Shown here: in pieces, positions 27,455 through 37,500 of the stretch
How the letters are laid out: each line of letters starts with the position of its first letter
Position numbering within the stretch: the stretch's first letter is position 1
From: JBHGAV01 sp041946685
GTDB taxonomy: Bacteria; Acidobacteriota; Terriglobia; Bryobacterales; Bryobacteraceae
DNA: 44,835 nt
Direction: 5' to 3'
Assembly (NCBI GenBank): GCA_041946685.1
Contig: JBHGAV010000034.1
Location: forward strand, 1 to 44,835
The notes under the pieces: generated by a model
Told to the model about the DNA's origin: nothing
The model's input: only the letters and a program-made list of their open reading frames with translations
The model's database searches: none
Position numbers and translations under genes: made by a program

Positions 27455-29551
27455 ATGGCCCCACTGGATGCGCCGGTGCTGGAAGCGAGATCAGCTATGA
27501 TCAGGAGTGTGGGCGCTTCGTCTACCGATATTTACGAGGCTGTCCTGGCGCTGTCGCGGTCGATCGCCGGCCACAATGATCTTGAAAGCCTCTTGTCCGG
27601 CGTGGCGGAGTCGCTTCGGCGAGTAGTCGATTTCGACTACGTGGGGATGATGCTGCCCGACCGGGATGGGAGCCGGATGCAACTTTACGCACTTAGCGCA
27701 TCCGGGCCCGTAGACGTGCGCGAAGCCGGCGAGTCTCCTGTCGAGCAGGACCCTGGGGGGTGGGTCTGGCTGAATCAGCGGCCGCTGATCATTCCTTCGA
27801 TACAGGCCGAGAACCGATGGCCCGAGTTTCTGGAACGGGCTCGAGAAGGGGGCGTTGGCGCCCTCACGCTGGTGCCTCTGACCGCAGGGGAGAACCGGCT
27901 GGGGGTCCTCGGATTCGGTTGCCGGGCGTCGTTCGAGCCTAGCCCGATCGAACTTGAGTTTCTGGAGCGGGTCGCCAGCGAATTCGCCGTCGCCGTCGAT
28001 GGTTTTCTGGCCAAACAGCAGTTGGTGCGCGAGCGGGATCGCCTGCGAGCGCTGTTCGATATTACGAATGCGCTGGTATCGAAGTTGTCTCCGGACGACT
28101 TGTTTTCAGCCATCTCCGAGCAGCTCTCCCGGGTGATCCGGCACGACATCGCTCTGCTCACGCTGTGCAACGAAATCACTGGTGGACTCGAGTTGTACGC
28201 GCTGCACTTTCCCGGCGATGAGCTCTTTAAGCTTAACCGGACTTCCGGCAGCGCCGAGGGCATGCCATCTGCAGAGGCCATCGCGACCGGCAAGCCGGTG
28301 ATTCTGCAGCGTATCGACTTCGACCGCTTCCCGTCCCCGGACTTCCAGAGGTTTGCATCGCTGGGATTCAAGTCGGCTTGCTCGATTCCGCTGGTGACGC
28401 CCAACCGCACGCTCGGTACGCTGGAAATCGCGCGAACCACCGGCGAGTTGTGGACCGAGGAAGACATCGAGTTGCTCGTGCAGGTTGCACGCCAGATCGC
28501 CATGGCGATCCAGAATTCGCTTTCCTACGGCGAACTGGCAGAGATGAAGGAGAAGTTGGCCACGGAGAAGCTCTATCTGGAAGACGAGATTCGCCTCGAC
28601 CAGAACTTCGGGAACATGATCGGCGAGGGCCCGGCCTTCCAATCCATTTTGAAGAGCATCCAGGTTGTCGCACCGACCGATGCCACGGTTCTCATCCTCG
28701 GCGAAACAGGTACCGGAAAGGAACTCGTCGCCCGGGCCATTCACGACGCCAGCGGGCGGGCTAAAGGGAGTTTCGTAAAGGTGAATTGCGCCGCCATTCC
28801 GGCGACCCTGCTGGAAAGTGAATTGTTCGGGCACGAAAAGGGCGCCTTCACGGGCGCGGTGGGCCAGAAGATTGGACGCTTCGAGTTGGCGCACCAAGGT
28901 ACGCTGTTCCTGGATGAAATTGGCGAAATGCCCCTCGAATTGCAGCCGAAGTTGCTGCGGGCAATTCAAGACCAGGAGTTCGAGAGGGTGGGCGGCAGTC
29001 GCACGATTAAAGTGGATGCCCGCCTCGTCGTCGCCACGAATCGCGACCTGAAGGGGATGGTGGATGACAGCCGCTTCCGTGCGGACCTGTACTACCGTCT
29101 CCATGTGTTCCCGCTCAGTGTGCCTCCGCTGAGGGAGCGCCGCGAGGATATACCGCTGCTCACGCGCTATTTCGTCCAGAAGTACGCCCGGCGCATGAAG
29201 CGGAGGATTGACGACATCCCTTCGGCTGCTATGGACGCGCTCTGCCGTTACGATTGGCCCGGCAACATCCGGGAACTGCAAAACGTGATCGAGCGGTCCG
29301 TTATTCTGACGAACGGAAACCGGCTGACACTGGCCATGCAGGAGATGGTCGGCAAGCCGGTCACTGGAGCATCGTACACACGCGGTCCTGAATCGGCCCA
29401 TGCGGCCGAACGTGAGAGGATCTTGCGCGCCCTGCGTGAGGCCAACGGAGTGGTTGCAGGACCGAACGGTGCGGCGGCACGGCTTGGTCTGAAGCGCACG
29501 ACGCTGCAATCCCGTATGCGGAAGTACCAGGTCTCCCGCCAGTATCGTTGA
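27455..29551 (+). CDS. Sigma-54-dependent activator with two GAF domains (FhlA-like)
   Basis: This 698-residue regulator has two GAF sensor domains (about 24-185 and 195-355), a linker helix, an AAA+ sigma-54 interaction domain with Walker A GETGTGKE from residue 416 and the sigma-54 contact loop GAFTGA at 463-468, Walker B LFLDEIGEMP, and a C-terminal Fis-type helix-turn-helix (AAARLGLKRTTLQSRMRKY). It should activate sigma-54 promoters in response to a small ligand or redox cue bound by GAF. ATG 27455 or 27497 may be the start. It lies 15 bases after the efflux channel gene, so it is probably in the same transcript, an unusual position for such a regulator. Confidence 0.93.
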   Translation: MAPLDAPVLEARSAMIRSVGASSTDIYEAVLALSRSIAGHNDLESLLSGVAESLRRVVDFDYVGMMLPDRDGSRMQLYALSASGPVDVREAGESPVEQDPGGWVWLNQRPLIIPSIQAENRWPEFLERAREGGVGALTLVPLTAGENRLGVLGFGCRASFEPSPIELEFLERVASEFAVAVDGFLAKQQLVRERDRLRALFDITNALVSKLSPDDLFSAISEQLSRVIRHDIALLTLCNEITGGLELYALHFPGDELFKLNRTSGSAEGMPSAEAIATGKPVILQRIDFDRFPSPDFQRFASLGFKSACSIPLVTPNRTLGTLEIARTTGELWTEEDIELLVQVARQIAMAIQNSLSYGELAEMKEKLATEKLYLEDEIRLDQNFGNMIGEGPAFQSILKSIQVVAPTDATVLILGETGTGKELVARAIHDASGRAKGSFVKVNCAAIPATLLESELFGHEKGAFTGAVGQKIGRFELAHQGTLFLDEIGEMPLELQPKLLRAIQDQEFERVGGSRTIKVDARLVVATNRDLKGMVDDSRFRADLYYRLHVFPLSVPPLRERREDIPLLTRYFVQKYARRMKRRIDDIPSAAMDALCRYDWPGNIRELQNVIERSVILTNGNRLTLAMQEMVGKPVTGASYTRGPESAHAAERERILRALREANGVVAGPNGAAARLGLKRTTLQSRMRKYQVSRQYR

Positions 29552-29608
29552 AGCCGCGGGTTGCCGCAGTGCCTGGTTCGGGCGTCAGCCAGGTTCCTCA
29601 TCGAGATC

Positions 29609-31768
29609 CTATCGCCCTGGCTTGTCCTGATTCAAGTGCAGTAGCAACGACTGGTGGGATGCCAACAGGTCGGCCAGCACTTCCTCCGTGGGTCGCTGCC
29701 GCCCGGAAACCCGGCCCGGCTCGATGACCGGCCGCAGCCTCTCCCAGACGGCTGCCGGCAGCGCTCCCTCCAGATACTCCGCCGCCAGGCCGCGCAGCGC
29801 CGGGTCGTCGGTGTGCAGTGCGCGAAATGCGATCCGGACCGGTTCGCGCGGCAGCACTGCGGCCAGCAGGGAGAAGATGTGCTCCAGGCTCTGATCTGCC
29901 CGCTCGCGCAATTGCTCGTCGAAAAAGGCGTAAGGGTCGGAACTCTCCCGGCTGTCCAGCAGGCGGCGCGAATCCCAGATCGAGCGGGCGACCTTGAGTT
30001 CCCTCTCAACCGCCTCGAATACTTCTGCTGCGGGCGCCTTCAGATCGGGCCGGCGCTGCAATAAGGCGTCCAGGGCCCGCGAGCACTGGAAGCGCACTTC
30101 AAACCGGGCGTCGCGCAGCCCGGCGAGCAGGCCCTGGACCGCCAACTGGGAATCGCAGCGCGCCAGGATGCGCGGAATCCGGCGGCGGATCCCGAACTGG
30201 ACGTCCGTCTCATTGGTAAGGTGATCGATCAGAAGACCCGTGACGTGCCTCGGATCTCTCAGAAGAATCTCGCGCACCGCGCCGCTCACCTCGTCCCATG
30301 CCAACAGTCGCAGCAGTTGCGCGGCGACAACCGGCTTGGGACGCTGGATCTCCTCAAGCGCGGCCAGCACGCGGCGCGCATCGCCGGATCGGAGTTCGCG
30401 CAGAGTATCCAGCGTCTCGTCCGGGGGATGCCCGGCAGCCGTGCGCGCACACGGCGCCGCCTTCGCCTGTTCCTCGGCCGCCGGATGCTGGATCGCTCTG
30501 ATCAGAGTGAGGGTGGTGGAATCCTCCGCGTCTGCCAGCTCGAGTTCCACCGCCCGGTCCACAAGACGCTGCCGCACCAGGGCGGTGTATTCGCTATCCA
30601 ACCGCCTTGCCGCCCAGACTCCGATCACCGCCAGTCCCAGCGCGACTCCCATCGCCTCCGAGGCGATGTGCGCCGCCCCCATCCACAGCAGCAGTTGCAC
30701 GATCCCCCCGCCCAAGGCGTCTCCCGCACGGTCGCAGCCCACGTCGATCAGCGACTTCCCTGCCCGCTTCTCCGCCGCCGGGATGGGGGTATAGAGCAGT
30801 TCGTAACCGGCCCGGAAAAGCGACCCGCGCAGCACCGCTTCCAGCGAGCGCAGCATCGTGAACACGGGAAACACCGGGACCAGTAGCGCGCCGAGCGCGC
30901 CGGTTCCCACCCCCATCGGTAGCGAGGAGATCGTGCGCCCGATCCCCAACTTCGCCAGGGCTCGCCCCGCCAGGAATGTCTGCGCCAGGAAGGTCAGAAC
31001 CTGGGTGGACGTGTAGAACACGGCGAAGAAGCGCAGCAGCGGCGCGCCCTTCCCGAACGCCGCTCCTGCGCCCGCCTTGAACAGGTAGTCCAGGATCGCC
31101 GCCGACGCCGTCCCAGCCGTCACCACCACCGCAATCGTGGCCAGTGAGGGGGCGCGCCGGAACAGTTCGCGGGGGCTGACCGTCTCTACCGGCGCAGGCC
31201 CGGTCGCCCGCCCCATCTCGCCCCCCATCGATGCCGTCGCCACGGCGCAGGCCAGGTGCAGCGCCGCCAGCAGCAGCAACACCTCGGATGCCGAGAAGAG
31301 CGCCGCTGCTCGCTCGGCTAGCACGCCGCCCGCGATGCCTCCCAGTGTGCCCGCCCCTGTGATCCGCCCGAATACCTGCTTCGCCGTGCGCGGATCGTAA
31401 ACCTCCGCCATCTGCGACCAGAAGCCAGAGAGCAGAATCGCGCCCAACGCCACTATATGGAGGTAGATCGCCACTGACCACGGCCCGGGAGCACGCCCCA
31501 TGAGCCAGTACTCCCCTGTGTGCGCCAGTGCGCTCATCAGGAAACCGGCGGGCGTCAGCCGCCCGGGCCCTATTCGGCCCATTGCGCGGGAGAACAGCAG
31601 GACAACCACGGCCGACACGGCCGCTGCCGCAATCACCATCCTGGGTAAGTCGGAAACAGGATAGTTGCTTAGGAAGTACGAGTCGCGGACCGCCTTGCCG
31701 GCCACCTGGTGCGCCAACATCAGGCCGGCGCCAAACATCGCCGTCCACAGTCTCCGGTCAGCCTGCAA
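29609..31768 (-). CDS. NTT-like (ATP/ADP translocase-related) membrane domain fused to a HEAT-like C-terminal region
   Basis: This 719-residue protein has about eleven membrane segments in the first 400 residues. They are similar in layout to the NTT family (HQVAGKAVRDSYFLSNYP near the start and GKSLIDVGCDRAGDALGGG near 340). About 300 soluble residues follow, rich in helices and repeated R-x-x-A/L patterns of HEAT type (VREILLRDPRHV, RRRIPRILARC, ARFEVRFQCSRALDALL). It reads from a TTG with GAGGGGAG eight bases upstream. Its start overlaps the end of kinase 2 by 11 bases. The transported substrate, if any, is unknown; the soluble part may bind a protein partner. Confidence 0.78.
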   Translation of the reverse strand: MQADRRLWTAMFGAGLMLAHQVAGKAVRDSYFLSNYPVSDLPRMVIAAAAVSAVVVLLFSRAMGRIGPGRLTPAGFLMSALAHTGEYWLMGRAPGPWSVAIYLHIVALGAILLSGFWSQMAEVYDPRTAKQVFGRITGAGTLGGIAGGVLAERAAALFSASEVLLLLAALHLACAVATASMGGEMGRATGPAPVETVSPRELFRRAPSLATIAVVVTAGTASAAILDYLFKAGAGAAFGKGAPLLRFFAVFYTSTQVLTFLAQTFLAGRALAKLGIGRTISSLPMGVGTGALGALLVPVFPVFTMLRSLEAVLRGSLFRAGYELLYTPIPAAEKRAGKSLIDVGCDRAGDALGGGIVQLLLWMGAAHIASEAMGVALGLAVIGVWAARRLDSEYTALVRQRLVDRAVELELADAEDSTTLTLIRAIQHPAAEEQAKAAPCARTAAGHPPDETLDTLRELRSGDARRVLAALEEIQRPKPVVAAQLLRLLAWDEVSGAVREILLRDPRHVTGLLIDHLTNETDVQFGIRRRIPRILARCDSQLAVQGLLAGLRDARFEVRFQCSRALDALLQRRPDLKAPAAEVFEAVERELKVARSIWDSRRLLDSRESSDPYAFFDEQLRERADQSLEHIFSLLAAVLPREPVRIAFRALHTDDPALRGLAAEYLEGALPAAVWERLRPVIEPGRVSGRQRPTEEVLADLLASHQSLLLHLNQDKPGR

Positions 31769-33407
31769 CTGGGCCGCTCCCCTCAGCCACTGCCACCGGC
31801 GTGGCCGGTTCCGTCTCGGGCTTGCGCGCTATGCGGTACGAGGACGACTCCGGCAGGTATGTCTGCCACCAGTCCGCCGCGTCTTCGCGCGTCCACTTCG
31901 GCGTGCCGGTGGACGCGTCCAGCAGGCGGCCGAGTTCCTGGGCGGATCGCGGCCTGTCTTCGGGCTTCTTTGCCAAACACCGCAGGACGATCTCTTCGAG
32001 AGCCGGCGCAATGGGCATCTCGCTGCGCTGGGATGGCGGCACCGGGGTCTTCTGCACGTGAGCCAGTGCCGCGGCGGTCGGCGTTTTCTCCTCGAACACG
32101 GGAGATCCGGTTAGGAGGAAATATGCCACGCATCCCAACCCGTACAAATCCGCCCGGCCGTCGATGTTCTTCTCGCCCAGGGCAATCTCCGGCGCCATGT
32201 AGGCCGGTGTGCCCGCCGCTGATCCATCGAGAGTGAGATCCCGTGACTTTTCCAGTGATATGTTCTTCACCAGCCCGAAATCCAACACCTTCGCGAAATC
32301 GTACTCCGTCCCCAACAGGCAGATGAAGATGTTGCTGGGCTTGATGTCGCGGTGGATCATCCCCCGCCGGTGCGCCTCTTCGAGCGACTCGCAGACCTGC
32401 CGCAAGATGTGGACCACGCGCCCCGCCGGCTGCGGCCCGAACTTCCCGACCAGCACGTCGAGGCTGATGCCGTCGAGCAACTCCATCACGTAGTAGAAAG
32501 AGCCGTCCGGGGAAACGCCGAAATCGAACAGGTAGACGGTGTGCGGGCATTGCAGAGACGCGATCGCCCGGGCTTCGCGCCGGAATCGTCTGCGGGTCAT
32601 CTCCGCGTGGCTTCCAGAGAGGTCCGCCAGCAGGTCGGAGCGGATAACCTTGATTGCTGCGTCGCGCGCCAGCATCGAGTGCCTGGCGCGCCACACCTGC
32701 CCCATCCCCCCTTCCCCGATCAGGGAAACCATCTCATAGGAACCCAGGTCGCGCGCCTTCTGGAACGCGAACTCCATCGCATAGATCCGTCTGGCGAGCG
32801 CGTACGTCCCCAAGGCCACTACGTAAGGCAAGTAGATCCAGGAGAGCAGCCGGTTGGTGGGCAACGCCGCGTGGCCGTGAAGTGCAAGGTTCAGGTAGTA
32901 TGCCGTCGGCCACGTCGAGGCGCACACCAGTGCGGTCACCAGCTTGACGGCGGGCCTGCCCGGGATCAGCAGACCGACAACCACGATCCAGACCGAAACG
33001 GCCGGTACTCCAATGACCGGCGTGCCGGCCGGCAACGGCAAGACTGACTCCGAAGCGCTGAGGGAGAAAGCGAATGCGACGTCGAATGCGACGCTGAGTT
33101 TCAGGATCGTCTTCGCGCTCGTCCACCCGTAGTACTGGGCCGCGGCGATGCCCGCTGCAAGCAGCGCGACGACGAGCCGCGAGAACAGAACCAGCGGCGT
33201 AGCCAGGATCCCAGCCATCTCCGGTTGCAGCCAGCGCTCCACCAACCCGGCGAATATGGCAATCCCCGCGCAAAGCAGGACTACCCACCGGAGGCGCACC
33301 GCCGCGCTTTCCACCACCTCCGGAGCGAGCGAAAGGCGGCCGGCGCTACTCGGCTGAACCGGCCACCTGGCGCCCGGACAGCAAACCTGTCCCTTGGGAG
33401 CGTTCAC
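31758..33407 (-). CDS. Membrane-anchored Ser/Thr protein kinase (kinase 2)
   Basis: This 549-residue paralogue of kinase 1 has the same order of parts: about six N-terminal membrane segments (40-205) and then a Hanks-type kinase with GEGGMG at 231-236, Lys253 in AAIKV, HRDIKPSN from 352, DFG at 376-378 and an APE motif after AGTPAYM. The tail repeats WWQTYLP and SYRIA. The GTG at 33407 is the first possible start after an in-frame TAG, but the AGGAG before it is too close for ideal spacing, so a later start remains possible. It follows the unknown 280-residue gene by 25 bases and overlaps the NTT-HEAT gene. Confidence 0.92.
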   Translation of the reverse strand: MNAPKGQVCCPGARWPVQPSSAGRLSLAPEVVESAAVRLRWVVLLCAGIAIFAGLVERWLQPEMAGILATPLVLFSRLVVALLAAGIAAAQYYGWTSAKTILKLSVAFDVAFAFSLSASESVLPLPAGTPVIGVPAVSVWIVVVGLLIPGRPAVKLVTALVCASTWPTAYYLNLALHGHAALPTNRLLSWIYLPYVVALGTYALARRIYAMEFAFQKARDLGSYEMVSLIGEGGMGQVWRARHSMLARDAAIKVIRSDLLADLSGSHAEMTRRRFRREARAIASLQCPHTVYLFDFGVSPDGSFYYVMELLDGISLDVLVGKFGPQPAGRVVHILRQVCESLEEAHRRGMIHRDIKPSNIFICLLGTEYDFAKVLDFGLVKNISLEKSRDLTLDGSAAGTPAYMAPEIALGEKNIDGRADLYGLGCVAYFLLTGSPVFEEKTPTAAALAHVQKTPVPPSQRSEMPIAPALEEIVLRCLAKKPEDRPRSAQELGRLLDASTGTPKWTREDAADWWQTYLPESSSYRIARKPETEPATPVAVAEGSGPVAG

Positions 33408-33432
33408 ACTCCTACACTACTCCACCGCGGGC

Positions 33433-34275
33433 TCAGTACGCGATCCCGAAGCGGGTCAGGAACAGCTTGATCAGGCGGATCGCCTCCTCGAGCTTCTCGT
33501 CGCTGGTGGTCGCCGGAGCGCTGGCCGTTGCCGCCACCTTGCGGATCACAGGCACGTTCCCGAAACCCGCCACGATCTCCTCATCGGCATCCAGCGTCCG
33601 GCACGGCACCGGCACGGCCTGCACAGCAGGGTCCAGAGGGGCTGTGACTTGCTTGCCCGGCACCCACCGCAGGCCGCTCGCGTCGTCCACCCAGGACCCT
33701 GGGGCCCCGATCCCGTTGGCGTTCTTCTGTTGGAGCAGCACACCGGCGTTGTAGGTCTTGCCGTTGACCACGATGTTGTACATCCGCCGTGTCTCCGTTC
33801 CCCATTGCACGCTCGTCGCGAACCAGCTAAGGTCTTCCGACAGCGTTCCCCCCAGGGAGGAGACAAGCTCGGTGGCCTGATCGAGCGTGGCAAGCTGGAC
33901 TGCCGGCACCGGGAGCCGGGCTACTGTGCTTCCGTCCGAGGACGCCAGCACCACAATGGCATCGGTGGGCGCAACGGCGTATGCCGGATAGCGATAGGCG
34001 CCTGGCAGGTTGACGCTGGCCGCTAGTTCCTTGGTCATCGTGTAAGCCAGAAACGACACCTTCTGATCGCGGCTGATCGTGTAGCGCGTGTAGTTGCCGG
34101 CATTCTCCGACGTGTCAAACCAGAGCTTCGGAGGCTTGTTCGGGTCGAACGGCGGTGCCTGCTCGCCGTACTTGGCTTCGTACTCGTCTCGGGTGAGCTC
34201 CTCGAACAACTGGAGCGTCGAAAGAGGATACTGTGCGAGATCCGGCTTCTGCCGGACCGGAGCTGATTCTATCAC
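33433..34275 (-). CDS. Hypothetical 280-residue protein, first gene of the kinase 2 operon
   Basis: This protein was not recognised. It starts with GTG at 34275 with a strong AAGGAG six bases upstream. It has no signal peptide or membrane segment and is probably cytoplasmic. It contains an acidic N-terminal part (LTRDEYEAKYGEQAPPFDP), a beta-rich middle (YTRYTISRDQKVSFLAYTMT), and a C-terminal helix (EKLEEAIRLIKLFLTRFGIAY). It lies 25 bases before kinase 2 on the same strand, so it may be a kinase substrate or partner. Confidence 0.75.
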   Translation of the reverse strand: MIESAPVRQKPDLAQYPLSTLQLFEELTRDEYEAKYGEQAPPFDPNKPPKLWFDTSENAGNYTRYTISRDQKVSFLAYTMTKELAASVNLPGAYRYPAYAVAPTDAIVVLASSDGSTVARLPVPAVQLATLDQATELVSSLGGTLSEDLSWFATSVQWGTETRRMYNIVVNGKTYNAGVLLQQKNANGIGAPGSWVDDASGLRWVPGKQVTAPLDPAVQAVPVPCRTLDADEEIVAGFGNVPVIRKVAATASAPATTSDEKLEEAIRLIKLFLTRFGIAY

Positions 34276-34512
34276 TGCGGTCTCCTTTTTAGTAATAGGC
34301 GAGGATCTGAATCAGGTCGGCGCCGTCGGCCTCTGCGGCCTCCAGCCAGAAAGCCGCATCCCATGTTCCCCGGCACCATCTTACGCCGCACTTGGCCTGC
34401 TCTCTCCCCGCGCAGCTAGACTCCGGCCTTGTTTTCAAAGGCTTAGAGTCCTCTCGTGCTCGTGATCGCTCCTGTCAGGGAGCGCTGGCAAGGGCTTCCG
34501 GAGACGCTGTGC
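34276..34512. promoter_or_regulatory. Intergenic region, probable promoter of the unknown/kinase 2/NTT-HEAT operon
   Basis: This 237-base gap lies between two minus-strand genes. It contains the strong ribosome binding site of the 280-residue gene at its left end. A short inverted repeat CGCTCC-N6-GGAGCG lies at 34467-34484 just past the GH54 gene stop, without a T-run. No clear promoter boxes were seen. Confidence 0.35.
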
Positions 34513-37500
34513 TCAGTTGCTTCTCTTCTGGTATTGATTGGGCGCGCCGGGCGTGGGAAGGTCGCTCGCGATCTGCGCCCCGCTGGCGTGTGCCCGCGTC
34601 AATGCGCGGGTGAGCGTGATGCCGGAGCCGGAGACTTGCACACCGGCTTCGTGCGCGAACTGAAGCGGCGCGGTGACGACGATGGTGGCGCCGCCTCTGC
34701 CGCCGGTGGTATGGGAGACAACCGCCGTCTCCCGGTTCGGACCGCCGTCGATGGTGATGGTCTGGCCGGTGCTGAAGCCTGCCGCGCTTGCGACCGGGAT
34801 GACGGTCGCGCCCGTGGCGGTGGCGGCGCCAACCGTGGTAGCGCCTGGCGTGCCCACCGTCGCGATCACCGCCGTTTCCTGATCCGCGCCCGCATCAATC
34901 GTAATCGTCTGACCGGCGACGAAATCCGTCACAGCGGCGACTTTGATGTTGTCCGCGCCTGCGGCTGAGGGCGCCGCCAGCGTCGTGGCGGGCTGCATCT
35001 TGAAATCCTGGCAGAGGCTGTCGGCGTCCCTGCCGTCCGGGAAGCGGCCCGTGCTCCTATTGACCGCGCGGGCGGCTGAAACGGCCGGCGACATGACGCC
35101 CCTGGACGAAGGGGACACCACGGCGATGCAGCCCCCTTGGTGCTGGTCACCCTCCAGCGTCGCGATCTCGGGGCTGGTGATGACACCCTCGGCGCTCGAG
35201 TTGCTTTGCTGGGACCCGTAGACGATGGCGTCGACGACGACCGCGCCGCTAGCGTCCATCAGTGCGATCGATCCGGCCCAGGGGGACAGGATACCCCCGA
35301 ACCGTTGATTAGGAGGGGGCGGCCCCTGGTAACCCGCCATCGTGACCGCGAGATTGACCACGGGAACGCCGTACTCGTGCGCCCTGGTAAGGGGACGGTC
35401 GAGCGTGATGCCGCTGCCCAGAGCCTGCACCGCGTCGCCGCTCCTGTGCGCGTGCTTCGTGGCCGGGGAGAAGCTGATTCCCGTCCCCACTCCGGACAGG
35501 TCAACGCCGTTCCTATGATCAAGCTTGAGCGGGGCGGCCAGGTCGATGCCGGTGCCGTTCGCACCGGCGGAGCCGATGTTCTTCACTCTGACCTGTTCCT
35601 TGCGCGCGCCGGTGTCCAACGTCAGCGTATCGCCCACCGCCAGGTTGGCGATGGCCGCAACCTTGATGTTGGTTGCGCCCGCGGCCGCCGCGGCCGCCAG
35701 GGTCGTTTGCGTGGCCGCGTTCCCCACGGCGGTGACCGTCGCCACCTCGTAGTTGCCGCCGATGTCGATGCCGATCTTCTGGCCAACCTCGAAACCGGCC
35801 GCGCTGGTCACCGGCAGGTTGGTCGCCCCGGCTGGGACCGTAAGCCACGGCCCTGCGGACACGGGGATGAACACCGTGGTCATGGCTGCGGCCGCTGTCC
35901 CGACGCTCACGACCGTCCGGGCCTCGCCGCCGATGTCGATCTTCTGGCCGGGCTCAAAACCGGTCGTGCTCCTGACGTTGATCGTGGTCGCCCCGGGGCC
36001 GGCGGGAGCCGCCAGTCCTGAACTGGCCAGACCGAGCAGGTAGAAACCGCCAGCCGCCAGCTTCGTGCCCGGCGGGATCGTCGCCAGCTTGACGGGCGCC
36101 CACTGGCTCTGCGTGTTGATCAGCGTCCAGCCGGAGATGTCGACGGCGCTCGATGATGCGTTGTAGAGCTCTATGAACTGGTCGGTCGTGTTGGCTCCGG
36201 CGCTGAAGCGAACCTCGTTGATTTTGACCGGGAGGACGTTGCGCACCCTCTGGGCCGCCGTGTCGGATTGCGGCCTGCGAGTCGCGGGGTCCGTCCACTC
36301 GGCCCTGCCGGTCAGCCAGCCGGCGCCGGTCGCCGCCGGTGAGGTTACCTTGAAGGTCGCACGCACGCTCGCGCCCGGCGCGACCGGAGCGCTGAATGTC
36401 GATGCGCCGGAGGCCGCGGCTGTCCACCCCTTCGGTAGTGAGACGCTCAACTTGACGCCCGCAACCGGCGCCCCCGTGGTGTTCGTGAATGTTGTCGTGA
36501 CCTCCTGGGCCGATCCGGGCGTGAACGTCGTGACCCGGGACAGGCCCAGCCGCTGGACGTCGTATCTGGCGGCCACGATATTGGCCTGGACCGCATTGAT
36601 GGCCTCGTCCGTCGGGTAGCCGGTGGTCATCACGCCCTCGTAGAAGGTGCCGGACGAACCGTTGCCGTTGTCGCCGCCGGTACCCAGCAGGATGGCTCCC
36701 TTCCTGTTCATCGGGTAATAGCGGTTGTTCTCGCGCGAGCCGGGGCGCACTCCGCTGTAGAAGGTGGTCAGGCCTCCACTTTGCGCGTTGCCGCCGCGCA
36801 GGTCCCACTTGTTGCCGCCGCCGCCGTTGACGACCGCTGTCACAAACCGCCAGGAATCGATGGACGGAACGGGGTTCTTCCGCGCGTTGTATCCGGAGAA
36901 AAGCCCCGCCTCCATGTCGGACATGATCCACGGGCCGGGGCCGTCGCCGCTGCCCCATCCGCTGGAGGTGCCGAAGTAGGTGGTTTCCATGGTGCCGGTG
37001 CCCACGGCGCGGCCGTTCGTCGAGCAGTTGCCGTAGTTGAAGCAGCAGCCACTGTCGTAGTGAGTGCCGTCCACCACCATGTAGATGCCCTGGGGCTCGT
37101 CGTTGATCGCCAGGCCGGCGGCATCGTTGTTGCGGAACCCCATGCCCGGCATGATGTAGACGCCGTAAGCCTTGTGGCCGCCGATCGTGATCGGTGCCAT
37201 GTCCGCGATCGGCTGCGCGTCGAACGCGCCCTTGGCCGGTCCTGGGTACCCTGGTCCCGGGGGACCCTGGTAGAGGTGGTTGCCTTTGCCCGACTGGTCG
37301 TAAATGAGGTTGATGACGCAGATCGCGTTGGCGCAGAACGCGTCCTGAGCGGCCGCGTCGGCGACTCCAACCCCCGGCAAGGCTCTGATATCCAGGGTGG
37401 CGCCGTCCGACGTGCGCTTGACCTGGTAAAGCGGGCCGTTGTAGGAAGCCCTGAGGGTTCGTGTGGTGCTGTGCGCGGTGACGCACGGGGTGCCCGCGGC

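Noticed and set aside
27439..27590. ATG at 27439 behind GGAGGGG as a small gene between the channel and the sigma-54 regulator.
   Set aside because: The frame is out of phase with the regulator and stops after about 48 codons inside its GAF region, with no recognisable product.
34467..34484. Inverted repeat CGCTCC-N6-GGAGCG after the GH54 copy 1 stop as a terminator.
   Set aside because: The stem is only six pairs and no T-run follows in the direction of transcription.
35954..37486. Open frame of about 510 codons in another minus-strand frame of GH54 copy 1.
   Set aside because: It is a frame-shifted reading of the GH54 domain, rich in R, G, Q and H, with no start context.
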